A stretch of DNA of 64,000 bases from Azospirillum sp. RU38E (GTDB lineage Bacteria > Pseudomonadota > Alphaproteobacteria > Azospirillales > Azospirillaceae): assembly GCF_900188385.1 (NCBI RefSeq), contig NZ_FZOI01000013.1:105343-169342 (forward strand), written 5' to 3'. This document shows positions 13,891-23,452 of this stretch, in pieces (the stretch's first letter is position 1; each line of letters begins with the position of its first letter). The notes below the pieces were generated by a model. It had not been told where the DNA came from. It did no database searches and saw only the letters and a program-made list of their open reading frames with translations. Position numbers and translations under genes: made by a program.

Positions 13891-16353
13891 ATGATGGTTT
13901 TCAAGCGCTGCGCGGCGGCCGTGCTGGCCACGCTGCTATTGTGTTTTCTGCCATCCCTGCCGGTCGCGGCGGATGCGATTGAACAGACCAAGGGCAGTTG
14001 GAAGGATAAGTTCCGCCAGTTGGAGGTGGACCTGCCCACGCCCAACACCTACCGCACGGCGTCGGGCGCGCCCGGCCACCAATATTGGCAGCAGCGGGCC
14101 GATTACCGCATCAATGCCAAGCTGGATGCGGCGGCCAAGCGCATCACCGCGTCAGAAACCATCCGCTACAGCAATAATTCGCCCGACGCCCTGCCCTACC
14201 TGTGGCTGCAGCTGGACCAGAATATCTACAAGGATAAATCGATTGCTGAGCTGACCCGCACCAGCGGGGAGGATCGGATCAGCTATGACACGCTGGCCCG
14301 CGCCCAGATGATGAAGGATATCAAATACGGGTTCGAAATCGCCAAGGTGACCGATGATCGCGGCAGCCCGCTGCCCTATGTCATCGTTGATACCATGATG
14401 CGGATCGACCTGCGCCAGCCGCTGGCGCCGGGCGCCTCGGTCAGCTTCTCCATCGACTGGGCCTTCAACATCATCAACCAGGACCGGATCGGCGGCCGCA
14501 GCGGCTATGAGCATTTCACGGAGCCGGACAGCGACCTGTTCTTCATCGCCCAATGGTTCCCCCGCATGGCCGCCTATACCGATTATGCCGGCTGGCAGCA
14601 CAAGGCCTTTCTGGGTCGGGGGGAGTTCACGCTGGAATTTGGCAATTACGATGTCTCTCTGACCGTGCCGGCCGACCATATCGTCTCGGCCAGCGGGGAG
14701 CTGCGCAATGCCAGCGATGTGCTGACCGAAACCCAGCGCAGCCGGCTGGAGAAGGCCCGCACCGCCAAGCAGCCTGTCTTCATCGTCACCCCGGAAGAGG
14801 CGGCGGAGAATGAGAAGGCGACCGACAAGGAGATGCGCACCTGGGTGTTCCGCGCCCAGAATGTGCGCGACTTTGCCTTCGCCAGCTCAAACAAATTCAT
14901 CTGGGATGCCATGGGCTATCGCCAGGAGGATCAGGCCCAGCCGGAAGTGATGGCCATGTCCTTCTATCCCAAGGAGGCGGAGCCGCTCTGGTCGAAATAT
15001 TCCACCCAGGCGGTGGTGCATACCCTGCGCACCTATTCTAAATTCTCCTTCGCCTATCCCTATCCCACGGCCCAGTCGGTGAACACGTGGGAAGGCGGGG
15101 GCATGGAATATCCGATGATCACCTTCAACGGATATCGCCCCAGCGTGGATAAGAAGACGGGCAAGCGCACCTATTCCGCCCAGGCCAAATACGGCCTGAT
15201 CGGTGTGGTGATCCACGAGATCGGCCATATCTATTTCCCCATGACCGTCAATTCCGATGAACGGCAATGGAGCTGGATGGATGAGGGGCTGAACACCTTC
15301 CTGCAGAACATCGCCCATCTGGAATGGGAAGAAGGGTTCGGCGGCCAGACCCGTAACCCCAACCTGCCGGCGCAGATCACCAGCTATATGGTCAGCGAAA
15401 ATCAGGTGCCGATCATGACGCAGTCGGACAGCGTGCTGCAGTTCGGCCCCAATGCCTATACCAAGCCGGCGACGGCGCTGACCATCTTGCGCGAAACCGT
15501 GATGGGCCGGGAGCTGTTCGACCACGCCTTCCGCGAATATGCGCGGCGCTGGAAGTTCAAGCGGCCCACCCCGTCCGACTTCTTCCGCACCATGGAAGAT
15601 GCGTCGGGCGTGGATCTGGACTGGTTCTGGCGCGGCTGGTTCTATACCACCGACCATGTCGATATCGACCTCAGCAATGTGCGGGAATATCGCATCGGCA
15701 GCGGCGACCCGGACAAGGAGAAGCCGCTGCAGCGCGAAGAGGCGGCGCGTGACCAGCGTGAACCGCTGGCCAGCATCCATAACCGGGAACAGGGCCTGCA
15801 GACGGCGGTGGAGCGCGACCCGTCGCTGAAGGATTTCTATAACGAGAATGACAAGTTCACCGTCACCAACAAGGACCGCAACAGCTATCAGGAGATGCTG
15901 GAAGGGCTGGAGCCTTGGGAGCGTGAGGCGCTGGCCCGGGCGGAGAAGGAGGGCGACTGGGTCTATTTCCTGGATTTCGTCAATAAGGGCGGGCTGGTGA
16001 TGCCGCTGCCCCTGCAACTGACCTTTGCCGACAAAAGCACCGAATTCCTGATGATCCCGGCGGAAATCTGGCGGTACAATTCCAGGAAGGTGACCAAGAT
16101 GTTGATCCGGCCCAAGCAGATTGTCGCCGTCGATCTGGATCCGCGGCAGGAAATTGCCGATGCCGACCCGTCCAATAACAGCTTCCCCCGGCGTATCCAG
16201 GCTTCCCGTCTGGAACTCTACAAGGACAAGCGGGATGAGAAGAACCTGATGGCCGACATGCTGGTGGAGCTGAAGGCCAAGGAAGGGGAGAAGGGCAAGG
16301 GGGCGGAATCCGGCAAGGATGTGCCGCTGGCCCCGGCGGGGGAGGCGAAGTGA
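13891..16353 (+). CDS. Secreted M1-family-like metallopeptidase
   Basis: Zinc aminopeptidase-type protein of 820 residues, probably periplasmic. The ATG at 13891 is preceded by GGGGGGAGAGTGGGGA and starts the signal peptide MMVFKRCAAAVLATLLLCFLPSLPVAA. An N-terminal beta-domain (about 55-330) precedes the catalytic domain with H442-E-I-G-H446 and, 18 residues later, E465 in WMDEGLNTF, the exact M1 spacing. The classical GAMEN sequence is replaced by a GGGMEYPMI segment. The C-terminal about 150 residues are charged (EKEKPLQREEAARDQRE). It overlaps the next gene by four bases, so they form a translationally coupled pair. Confidence 0.85.
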   Translation: MMVFKRCAAAVLATLLLCFLPSLPVAADAIEQTKGSWKDKFRQLEVDLPTPNTYRTASGAPGHQYWQQRADYRINAKLDAAAKRITASETIRYSNNSPDALPYLWLQLDQNIYKDKSIAELTRTSGEDRISYDTLARAQMMKDIKYGFEIAKVTDDRGSPLPYVIVDTMMRIDLRQPLAPGASVSFSIDWAFNIINQDRIGGRSGYEHFTEPDSDLFFIAQWFPRMAAYTDYAGWQHKAFLGRGEFTLEFGNYDVSLTVPADHIVSASGELRNASDVLTETQRSRLEKARTAKQPVFIVTPEEAAENEKATDKEMRTWVFRAQNVRDFAFASSNKFIWDAMGYRQEDQAQPEVMAMSFYPKEAEPLWSKYSTQAVVHTLRTYSKFSFAYPYPTAQSVNTWEGGGMEYPMITFNGYRPSVDKKTGKRTYSAQAKYGLIGVVIHEIGHIYFPMTVNSDERQWSWMDEGLNTFLQNIAHLEWEEGFGGQTRNPNLPAQITSYMVSENQVPIMTQSDSVLQFGPNAYTKPATALTILRETVMGRELFDHAFREYARRWKFKRPTPSDFFRTMEDASGVDLDWFWRGWFYTTDHVDIDLSNVREYRIGSGDPDKEKPLQREEAARDQREPLASIHNREQGLQTAVERDPSLKDFYNENDKFTVTNKDRNSYQEMLEGLEPWEREALARAEKEGDWVYFLDFVNKGGLVMPLPLQLTFADKSTEFLMIPAEIWRYNSRKVTKMLIRPKQIVAVDLDPRQEIADADPSNNSFPRRIQASRLELYKDKRDEKNLMADMLVELKAKEGEKGKGAESGKDVPLAPAGEAK

Positions 16354-16871
16354 GGCGCCGGTCTTTATTGGCCCTGATGGGGGGCGGTCTGCTGTTGGCC
16401 GCCCCCCTGCCGGCCCAGGCCCACCGGGCCAAGGCGGCCCTGACCCTGGTGCGCTGGAATGCGGCCGCCAAGCTGCTGGAGGTGGAGCATAAGCTGCACG
16501 CCCATGATGCGGAGGTGGCGCTGAGCCAGCAGGCCGGCATCGCCACGCCGGACCTGTCCCGGCTGGAGGATCAGGCCAAGCTGGCGCTGTATGTGGAGGC
16601 CCGTTTCAGCCTGACCCCGCCGGGGGGTAAGCCATTGCCCCTGAAGCTGCTGGGGGCGGAGCTGGAGGGCGATCATGTTTTCATTTATCAGGAACTGGCC
16701 CTGCCGGCCCCGCCCCAGGCGTTGGCGGTAGAGGATGGCATCCTGCGCGATGTTTTCCGCACCCAGCTCAATCAGGTGAATTTCGACATGGCCGGCGGCG
16801 ACCCGGCCCATATCCGGACCCTCACCTTCAACGGTCAGGATAAGGCGGAGAGCGTGACGTTTGATCGGTAG
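16350..16871 (+). CDS. DUF6702-like exported protein coupled to the M1 peptidase
   Basis: A 173-residue protein starting with GTG at 16350, overlapping the stop codon of the peptidase gene (GTGA). The N-terminus MRRRSLLALMGGGLLLAAPLPAQAH is a signal peptide. The body reads as a beta-rich domain beginning HRAKAALTLVRWNAAAKLLEVEHKLHAHD, the pattern I associate with the DUF6702 family, whose genes often adjoin M1-type peptidases. No enzymatic motif is seen. Its role is unknown; the overlap suggests it acts with the peptidase. Confidence 0.7.
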   Translation: MRRRSLLALMGGGLLLAAPLPAQAHRAKAALTLVRWNAAAKLLEVEHKLHAHDAEVALSQQAGIATPDLSRLEDQAKLALYVEARFSLTPPGGKPLPLKLLGAELEGDHVFIYQELALPAPPQALAVEDGILRDVFRTQLNQVNFDMAGGDPAHIRTLTFNGQDKAESVTFDR

Positions 16872-16893
16872 GGGGGAGGGGCTTGCCCCTCCT

Positions 16894-17478
16894 TCACAAA
16901 TCCAGACTGAGTTCCGTGCCCGGCCGCGTGCTGTGGTCGTGCCAATGCAGGTTACAGCGGGGCTCGTACAGGTCGGCCTGGCCCAGTTCGACGGTGCGGT
17001 CGTTGCTGTGCTTCTTGAAGCTCTTATGCGCATCATGGCCGCAGACGGCGCAGCGGGCGCGCAGCTTCTGGATGCCGTCGGCCATGGCGGCCAGGGTAGC
17101 GGTCAGCGGAAAGGCGCGGCCGCGCCAATCCATATCCAGCCCGGCCACGGCCACATCGATGCCACGGGCCAGCAGGGCGCGTACATCCTCCACCAGATCG
17201 CCCTGGTAATGTGGATCGGTGCAGAACTGCACCTCATCAATGAAGACGGCGGAAATCTGGTCCGCAACGGGCGGCATCCGGGTGATGGGCATGGCGTCAA
17301 AGCCGATACCATCATGGTTCACCACCCGGTCCTGGGCATAGCGCACATCGAAGGCGGGCTTCAGCAGCATGATGTGGGAACCGGTGCCGTGCGTGTACCA
17401 GATGGCCCGCTTCAATATCTCCGTCGATTTGCCGGAGAACATCGGCCCGCAGATCACTTCCAGCTTCCCGTACCGCAT
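16894..17478 (-). CDS. tdk: Thymidine kinase
   Basis: Phosphorylates thymidine with ATP for nucleotide salvage; cytoplasmic. It has 194 residues, the usual length of the tetrameric bacterial type II enzymes. The P-loop G11-P-M-F-S-G-K-S is near the start, the Walker B-like segment FIDEVQF carries the DE pair, and the lasso/zinc region has CAVCGH near residue 150 with a further Cys in RCNLHWH. It is transcribed opposite to the DUF6702 gene and ends 22 bases from it. The ATG at 17478 is followed directly by the conserved GKLEVICGPMFSGKST start. Confidence 0.93.
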   Translation of the reverse strand: MRYGKLEVICGPMFSGKSTEILKRAIWYTHGTGSHIMLLKPAFDVRYAQDRVVNHDGIGFDAMPITRMPPVADQISAVFIDEVQFCTDPHYQGDLVEDVRALLARGIDVAVAGLDMDWRGRAFPLTATLAAMADGIQKLRARCAVCGHDAHKSFKKHSNDRTVELGQADLYEPRCNLHWHDHSTRPGTELSLDL

Positions 17479-17575
17479 CCGCAGAACCTTTCCACACCCG
17501 CATTCCTGTAAGGCGGCGATCTATAGGCGAGATCGCCGAAGCGTGCCATTAAAAGCGAAAGCGTCGTTTCTGGAT

Positions 17576-19087
17576 ATGGGCGAGATGCAAGGCTGGACCG
17601 AAGGATATGTAACGGAGATCGGCTACACCCACGGGTTCCACGTGGAACTGCTGCCGTGGGAGATGGCGGCGGCCCTGCCCGATGCCCCGATCAGCCCTGG
17701 CCAGCCGTTTGATTATTGCGAGCTGGGTTTCGGCCAGGGCTTCAGCCTGGCCCTGATGGCGGCGGCCAACCCGCAGGCCCGCTTCTGGGGCAATGATTTC
17801 AACCCGGACCATGTGGCCCATGTGCGCGGGCTGGCCGAGGCGGCGGGGCTGTCTAACCTGACGGTCAGCGAAAAGGGCTTTCGGGATTACCGGCGGCAGC
17901 CCGACCTGCCGGCCTTTGACATGATCGCCCTGCATGGCGTCTGGTCCTGGGTGGGGCCGGCGGCGCGGGCCGATGTGGTGCGCTTCATTGAGGCCAAACT
18001 GAAGCCCGGCGGGTTGGTCTATATCGGTTACAATGTGCTGCCGGGCTGGGCGCAATATCTGCCGCTGCGCCGCTTGATGCTGGAGCAGGCAAGGCGGACG
18101 GCGGGCGATCTGCCGGCGCGCATCGGGGCGGCGCTGGAACTGGCCAGCCGGCTGGAAGGGCAGGGGGCGGATTATTTCCGCATCAATCCCACCCTCTCCC
18201 CCCGGCTGGCCCAGTTGCGGGGGCGCCCGGCCCAGTATCTGGCGCATGAATATTTCAATGAGAGCTGGGAGCCGGTCTATTTTGCCGATATCGCCGCCGA
18301 TCTGGCGGCCATCGACGTGCATTTCGCCGGCCAGCGCCGTGCAGCCGACCGCTGGGAAGCGGCGCTGCAGGCCCCCGCCATTGCGGAAGCGGCAGGGCCG
18401 GCAGGGAATGATGATCCCGTCTTTGTGGAGATGCTGCGCGATTATCTGACCAACCGACCGTTCCGCCGTGACCTGTTCCGCCGGGGCGGCGGCGTACCGG
18501 CAGCGCCTGTCCGGGATCCAAGCTGGGCGGCGCTGGGCCACCCGCGTGACCTGCCGCGCCGGGCCACCCTGCCCGGCGGCAGCACGGTGGAACCGGATTG
18601 GCATCTGTCGCAGGACATCCTGGCCAGCCTGCAGGCGGGGCCATTGCCCCTGTCGGTGCTGCAGGCCCGCCATGGCGCGGGGGTGCCGGGGGCGCTGGGC
18701 CTGCTGGCGGCACTGGACCTGCTGGCGCCGGCCCTGCCGCCTGCAGGGCTGGCGGCGCGGGCGACGACGGCGCAGCGGCTCAACGCCGTGATCCTGCAGC
18801 AGGCGCTGCAGGTTGACCGGCTGCAGGCGCTGGCCTGCCCCGCCACCGGCGGCGCCATCGCCGTGGATCGGGTGGAACAGCTTTTCCTGCACGCCCTTGG
18901 CCAGCAGGCGGCCGACCCCGCAAAGGCTGCCTGGGACGTTCTGGCGGCGTCTGGTCAGCGGCTGTTGCGCGACGGTCGCCTTTTGGAAACGCCGAAACAG
19001 AATCTCGTGGAACTGGAGGAACGCTGGCAGCGTTTCCGTCAGCGTCGGCTTCCGCTGCTGCAGGGCCTTGGTGCAGTGCAGCAGTAA
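17576..19087 (+). CDS. SAM-dependent methyltransferase with methyltransferase-regulatory domain
   Basis: A 503-residue protein from the ATG at 17576 (17585 is an alternative); the long upstream frame overlaps tdk and is rejected. The first about 250 residues are a class I methyltransferase: motif I is CELGFGQGFSLALM, followed by FWGNDFNPDHVAHV, and later IALHGVWSWVG and LVYIGYNVLPGW. The remainder resembles the 'methyltransferase regulatory domain' (PF10119-type) seen in bacterial proteins of this layout. The substrate is not known; such proteins often adjoin glycan or lipid modification genes, but here the neighbours give no clue. Confidence 0.8.
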   Translation: MGEMQGWTEGYVTEIGYTHGFHVELLPWEMAAALPDAPISPGQPFDYCELGFGQGFSLALMAAANPQARFWGNDFNPDHVAHVRGLAEAAGLSNLTVSEKGFRDYRRQPDLPAFDMIALHGVWSWVGPAARADVVRFIEAKLKPGGLVYIGYNVLPGWAQYLPLRRLMLEQARRTAGDLPARIGAALELASRLEGQGADYFRINPTLSPRLAQLRGRPAQYLAHEYFNESWEPVYFADIAADLAAIDVHFAGQRRAADRWEAALQAPAIAEAAGPAGNDDPVFVEMLRDYLTNRPFRRDLFRRGGGVPAAPVRDPSWAALGHPRDLPRRATLPGGSTVEPDWHLSQDILASLQAGPLPLSVLQARHGAGVPGALGLLAALDLLAPALPPAGLAARATTAQRLNAVILQQALQVDRLQALACPATGGAIAVDRVEQLFLHALGQQAADPAKAAWDVLAASGQRLLRDGRLLETPKQNLVELEERWQRFRQRRLPLLQGLGAVQQ

Positions 19088-19270
19088 AGAGGGGGTACTC
19101 CCATCAAGGGGCTGGACAAAGCAGAAAACCTCTAGGGCGACCCGGCGGAAGGTGGTAAATTCTGCCTGTGGTGCGGTGCAATAAATTTGTCAAACTTTTT
19201 GCCAACCGCATCATTCGCGCGTTCCCCCAATCGCCGCTTCGCGAACCGCCTTGCATGGAGATCTGGACCT

Positions 19271-19618
19271 ATGCCGCGTAAGCCCAAGAATGCCGAAACC
19301 GCTGCCACCACCCTGGTTGAAACCGTCCCGGCAGAGCCGGTGATGCCGCCACCCACCCCGGCCAAGAAGGCGCGGATGGCCACCAAGGCCGCCAAGGCCC
19401 CCGCCGGCCGGACGAAGAAGAAGGCTGCCCCCGTCACTGCCGCCCCGCTTGATCCGGTTGCTGTGCAGCCCACCACGGAGCAGGTGGCGCATGAGGCCTA
19501 TCTGCTCTGGCTGAGTGAAGGCCAGCCGGTGGGCAAGGATATGGAACATTGGCTGGTAGCCGAACAGATCGTTCGCAGCCGTCTGTCTCTGCTGTCGGCG
19601 GCCGTCCATACGGCCTGA
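19271..19618 (+). CDS. DUF2934-like small protein
   Basis: A 115-residue protein from the ATG at 19271, ten bases after GGAG. The first 70 residues are low-complexity, rich in Ala, Pro, Lys and Thr (KKARMATKAAKAPAGRTKKKA), which looks like a flexible nucleic-acid-binding tail. The last part (VAHEAYLLWLSEGQPVGKDMEHWLVAEQIV) matches the short DUF2934 pattern Y-x-L-W-x-x-x-G-x-P-x-G-x-x-x-x-H-W-x-x-A-E. The function of the family is not known to me. It stands alone and is followed by a terminator. Confidence 0.75.
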   Translation: MPRKPKNAETAATTLVETVPAEPVMPPPTPAKKARMATKAAKAPAGRTKKKAAPVTAAPLDPVAVQPTTEQVAHEAYLLWLSEGQPVGKDMEHWLVAEQIVRSRLSLLSAAVHTA

Positions 19619-19681
19619 CCCTGTGGTCGCATCGCCCTTGCCGAGGCGGTGCGACCGTCCCTGTTCTGACGCCTCCTCGCC

Positions 19682-19710
19682 ATCCGCCCGCTTCCGGGCG
19701 GATTTTCTTT
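19682..19710 (+). terminator. Terminator after DUF2934-like gene
   Basis: ATCCGCCCG (19682-19690) pairs with CGGGCGGAT (19695-19703) around a CTTC tetraloop, then TTTCTTT. Confidence 0.85.
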
Positions 19711-19850
19711 GTTGGGTGGTTGAGATTTGGTCCCCCTGCCCGGCCAAGCTTGCCGTTTCCGGTTTTCTCTTCTGGGAAGAAATTGCCGGTGGGACTCCTC
19801 GTCCTACCTGTCACCGTTTTGAATCAGTGACTTAACCGTCTTCTCCCTTT

Positions 19851-19866
19851 TGGCCCGCCCATTGCA
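19851..19866 (+). promoter_or_regulatory. Sigma-54 promoter of flgK-flgL
   Basis: TGGCCCGCCCATTGCA matches the -24/-12 consensus TGGCACG-N4-TTGCW with correct GG-GC spacing. It lies 70 bases upstream of the flgK start. Sigma-54 control of hook and filament-junction genes is well known in several alphaproteobacteria. Confidence 0.78.
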
Positions 19867-19935
19867 TAGGGGTAGGTGACCGATCCATCCGGGGTCTGTC
19901 GCTGCCCAGCCGGGCCGCATCAAGGGATAGGGACG

Positions 19936-21342
19936 ATGACCAGCCTTTTCGGCGTTCTCAACAACACCTCCAGCAACCTGCGGATGATCCAGGGGCAGCT
20001 GTCGGTCGTTGCCGAGAATGTGGCCGGTGCCGATGATCCCAACCGTTCCCGCCATGTGCTGGAACGGACCATTGATGCAACCGGCAACCCGATGGTGGCG
20101 CAGTACCGGCGGGAAGTGGATGTGGCGCTGCGGGTGCAGCTGCAGCAGACGCTTTCGGAGGAGGCCAGCGCCAGCACCCTGTCCACCTATATGCGCAAGG
20201 CGACCGACCTGCTGGGCACCACGGCGGGCACCCCGCCCTTGACGGATGCCATGCAGAAATTCCAGGCCGCCTGGATGGAAGTGGAGGCCACGCCGGAAAA
20301 TACGGTGGCGCAGGGCCAGGTCGTCACCTATGGCGATGACGTGGCCCGCGAGCTGCGGCGGCTGAACCTGGGCGTTAATGATCTGAAGCGTGAGATTGAC
20401 ACGGATATTCAAAGCTCCGTCGATCAGTTGAACACGGCGCTGACCACCATCGACAAGCTGAATGACGATATCCTGGCCAGCAAGGGGGCCGGCGAGCCCA
20501 CCATGAATCTGGAGGATAAGCGTGACCAGCTTGTCCGCGACGTATCCAGCCTGATGAGCGTCCGCACCATAGAGCGGGGCGACGGCAGGCTGTCCATTTT
20601 TACCTCATCCGGCGTCTCGCTGCTGGATGCCGCACCGGTGAAGTTCAGCTATTCCAACGGGGTGCTGCGCTCGTCCGGCAGCGATCGGGCGCTGAATGAC
20701 CAGATCAATGACGGCAAGCTGGGCGCCCTGCTGCAATTATCTGCCGACGGGTCCACAGCCAATCCGCCGCAGCCGGCCAGCAACCAGCCGGCGGCCGAGA
20801 TCATCCGCAAGCTGAATTCCCAGCTTCAGGGGCTGGGGGAGGCCTTCCTGGGATCGACCAAGCCGGGGGAGCCCACCAGCTTTGCCGATGCCTATGATAA
20901 GGCCAGTCCCGCTGCCGAGGGCGAACTGGACAACCGCTTCTTCATCGGTAAGGGGGCGGGCGATATCCAGCTCAACCCGGCCCTGTTGTCGGGCGAGAAG
21001 AAGATCAAGCAAAGTGCTGTCACCGGGGTGACGCAGTCGCTGTCGGCGTCTGGCCGCAGCCTGAATGCGGACGGCTTGCGCATCACCAGCGTCAGCTATT
21101 CCTCCATGGTGTCCACCGTGATCGGCTCCTGGAGCACCAATGCCAAGGTGACGCACGAGCAGGCGACCATCGCCACCGATTTCAAATCGCAGCTGGACAG
21201 CCGGTACAAGAACAATACCGGCGTCAACATGGATGAAGAGATCGCCATGTTGCAGGTGCTTCAGCGCAATTACTCCGCCGCCGCCCGCGTGATGCAGACG
21301 GTCAACACTATGCTGGACGCTATCGAGGGCATCGTCAGATGA
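19936..21342 (+). CDS. flgK: Flagellar hook-filament junction protein FlgK
   Basis: First junction protein between hook and filament, exported through the flagellar type III apparatus. It has 468 residues from the ATG at 19936 (AGGGACG upstream). The N-terminal helix reads SLFGVLNNTSSNLRMIQGQLSVVAENVAGADDP, a variant of the rod/hook family start where the usual 'N-I-A-N' is V-A-G. The C-terminal MDEEIAMLQVLQRNYSAAARVMQTVNTMLDAI is the conserved D0 helix. The gene overlaps flgL by four bases and is driven by a sigma-54 promoter. Confidence 0.92.
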   Translation: MTSLFGVLNNTSSNLRMIQGQLSVVAENVAGADDPNRSRHVLERTIDATGNPMVAQYRREVDVALRVQLQQTLSEEASASTLSTYMRKATDLLGTTAGTPPLTDAMQKFQAAWMEVEATPENTVAQGQVVTYGDDVARELRRLNLGVNDLKREIDTDIQSSVDQLNTALTTIDKLNDDILASKGAGEPTMNLEDKRDQLVRDVSSLMSVRTIERGDGRLSIFTSSGVSLLDAAPVKFSYSNGVLRSSGSDRALNDQINDGKLGALLQLSADGSTANPPQPASNQPAAEIIRKLNSQLQGLGEAFLGSTKPGEPTSFADAYDKASPAAEGELDNRFFIGKGAGDIQLNPALLSGEKKIKQSAVTGVTQSLSASGRSLNADGLRITSVSYSSMVSTVIGSWSTNAKVTHEQATIATDFKSQLDSRYKNNTGVNMDEEIAMLQVLQRNYSAAARVMQTVNTMLDAIEGIVR

Positions 21343-23405
21343 CACGGATCAGCAGCTATGGCAGCTACCTCTCCACGCTGGGAGGGCTCACCGGTGGGCA
21401 GCGGCAGATCGACGATTTGTCGGCGCAGCTCAACACGCTCAAAAAATCGGTCGATGTGTCCGCCTATGGCACGCAGACGCAGCGGCTGCTGGACCTGCGT
21501 GCCGATTATGCCAAGCGTCAGGCCTATACGAACACCATCGACCAGTCGATGACGCGGGTGAAATCCTACAACACCATCATGGAGCGGATGGTGAGCATGG
21601 CATCCGAGCTGAGCAATGTCAGCCGCCTGCCGCAGGGGCCGGGGGAGGTGCGGGTCAGCTCCGTCATCAATTCCAATGCCGACAGCATGAAGGTGACGGT
21701 CGACCACCTCAGTTCCAGCTTCAAGGCAGAGGCCACCTATTCGGTTTCCGCCGTCCCCAGCAGCACCGGTCCCGCCGGCAGTTTCGATGTGACGGTGACC
21801 GACGGGCTGGGTGGCAAATCCACCAACACGATCAATATGAAACAGGTGCCGCCCCAGGTGGATGCCGACCGTTTCATCATCAATGGCGGTCCCGGCGAGG
21901 GGGCCGTGATCAAGCTGAATATTGAGAAACTGACAGGCGGCGGGACGTCCAGCTTCGATGTCACCTGGCCCGATCTTGCCTCTACCAAGGCCCTGATCAA
22001 GGGCATGACCACCGAACTGCAATCCATGCTGAATGAGAAGGTGGGGGATCGCTATATCTTCGCCGGCTCGCGCCTTTCCACCAAGCCGGTGGGCGATATC
22101 ATCTCCGCCAAGCAGGTCATGACCACCACCCTCTCGGGTGCGCGGGGTGACGCCGGCGAAGTCTATGAAATGACGCTGAACGGTAGTCGCTTTACCTATA
22201 CCAGTACCGGCAAGGAGAAATCGCTGGACGAGGTGCTGACCAACAGCACCGGTACGGGCCTGGTCGATCAGATGAAGGCCCATCAGCCGCCTTTCAATGT
22301 CACCTTGTCCGTCAGCAACGGCATCGTCACCGCCACGGCCAATGATGTCACCGACAAATTCACCATGTCCTCGGCTGTCTATGACAATGGCACCCATAAC
22401 AACACCGTGGAGCCGGCGCCGGGCGCCCTTGATCCTGGCCAGGCGCCCTATACGATCCAGAAGGCCACCGAAACCCAGAACCAGATCGACCATGTGAAGC
22501 TGCATGGCAACGAAGCGGATGTCGGTGATGTGTTCAACATCGCCGTCGGTGCCCGCACCATTGTCCAGAACGAGAATGCGCCGCCGCAGGTCATCATTGC
22601 CGGCCCCACGCAATATTCCTATGCCATCAGTCCGGCCGATACCGATATTCTGAACGGCAATACGCCGGTGCCGGCGGGTTTCACCCAACCCACCTCCATG
22701 ACGAACTGGGTGGCGCAGAAACTGACGGCGCAGATCAATGGTGATCAGGCCTCTACGGTCACGGCCAGCATTGATCCGGCCGATGATACCAACATCATCC
22801 TGACGGCCAAGGCCAATAACAGCGAGTTCCAGACCACGGCCAGCATCAACAATGCCGGCAACAGCGCACGGCTGGTAACCAATGAAATCCCCCCCCTGGC
22901 CAATCAGGATGTTTTTGCCGATCTGGCGGCACCGCCCAAGCTGCCCTTCTATGATACCGAATTTGCCCAGCAGACCGATAACAGCGCCGCCTATGATCAG
23001 GCGCGCATGACGGCGGATGAAGGCCTGTCGGTCACCTATGGGGTCAGCAGCAATGATCCCGCCATCCAGAAGCTGGTCAGCAGCCTGCGCCGGCTGACCC
23101 AGGCCGTGGCCCAACCCGGCCGTTACAGCGAGATCATGAGCGAAGGGCGCGATCTGGCGATCGCTGCCCAGAACGAGCTGAAAGGCGTCTCCGCCCGCGT
23201 GGTCAATGCCGCCACCACGATGGAAAACGCCCAGACCCGCCACGCCAGCGCCATGGCCAAAGCCACCGGTGAAATGGCCCAGATCGAGGGCGTGGACGAA
23301 AATGAAGTGGCCGTAAAATTGCAAGCCGCCCTCAACCGCCAGCAAACCTCCTACGCCGTGACCGGGCGCACCGCTTCCCTGTCACTGGTGAATTTCCTGT
23401 CCTGA
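21339..23405 (+). CDS. flgL: Flagellar hook-filament junction protein FlgL, greatly enlarged
   Basis: Second junction protein. It has 688 residues, about twice the classical length (317 in E. coli). The N-terminal helical region (TRISSYGSYLSTLGGLTGGQRQIDDLSAQLNTLKKS) and C-terminal region (VVNAATTMENAQTRHASAMAKATGEMAQIEGVDENEVAVKLQAALNRQQTSY) resemble flagellin/FlgL helices that pack in the axial core. Between them, about 120-560, lie beta-rich modules, including YTSTGKEKSLDEVLTN, nearly the same as YTTTGKEVSLDEIATN in FlgE downstream. The start at 21339 overlaps the end of flgK. Confidence 0.85.
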   Translation: MTRISSYGSYLSTLGGLTGGQRQIDDLSAQLNTLKKSVDVSAYGTQTQRLLDLRADYAKRQAYTNTIDQSMTRVKSYNTIMERMVSMASELSNVSRLPQGPGEVRVSSVINSNADSMKVTVDHLSSSFKAEATYSVSAVPSSTGPAGSFDVTVTDGLGGKSTNTINMKQVPPQVDADRFIINGGPGEGAVIKLNIEKLTGGGTSSFDVTWPDLASTKALIKGMTTELQSMLNEKVGDRYIFAGSRLSTKPVGDIISAKQVMTTTLSGARGDAGEVYEMTLNGSRFTYTSTGKEKSLDEVLTNSTGTGLVDQMKAHQPPFNVTLSVSNGIVTATANDVTDKFTMSSAVYDNGTHNNTVEPAPGALDPGQAPYTIQKATETQNQIDHVKLHGNEADVGDVFNIAVGARTIVQNENAPPQVIIAGPTQYSYAISPADTDILNGNTPVPAGFTQPTSMTNWVAQKLTAQINGDQASTVTASIDPADDTNIILTAKANNSEFQTTASINNAGNSARLVTNEIPPLANQDVFADLAAPPKLPFYDTEFAQQTDNSAAYDQARMTADEGLSVTYGVSSNDPAIQKLVSSLRRLTQAVAQPGRYSEIMSEGRDLAIAAQNELKGVSARVVNAATTMENAQTRHASAMAKATGEMAQIEGVDENEVAVKLQAALNRQQTSYAVTGRTASLSLVNFLS

Positions 23406-23452
23406 TCCTGTTCCATCCCTTCAAACCTGTTTCAAGCAAAAGGAGAACCGAT

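Noticed and set aside
13647..14048. N-terminal extension of the phosphopantetheinyl transferase
   Set aside because: It overlaps the peptidase start on the other strand, and the family's usual length is reached from 13646.
21270..23345. 691-codon minus-strand frame opposite flgL
   Set aside because: Gly/His/Ile-rich shadow of flgL; flgL has conserved end helices and a coupled start.
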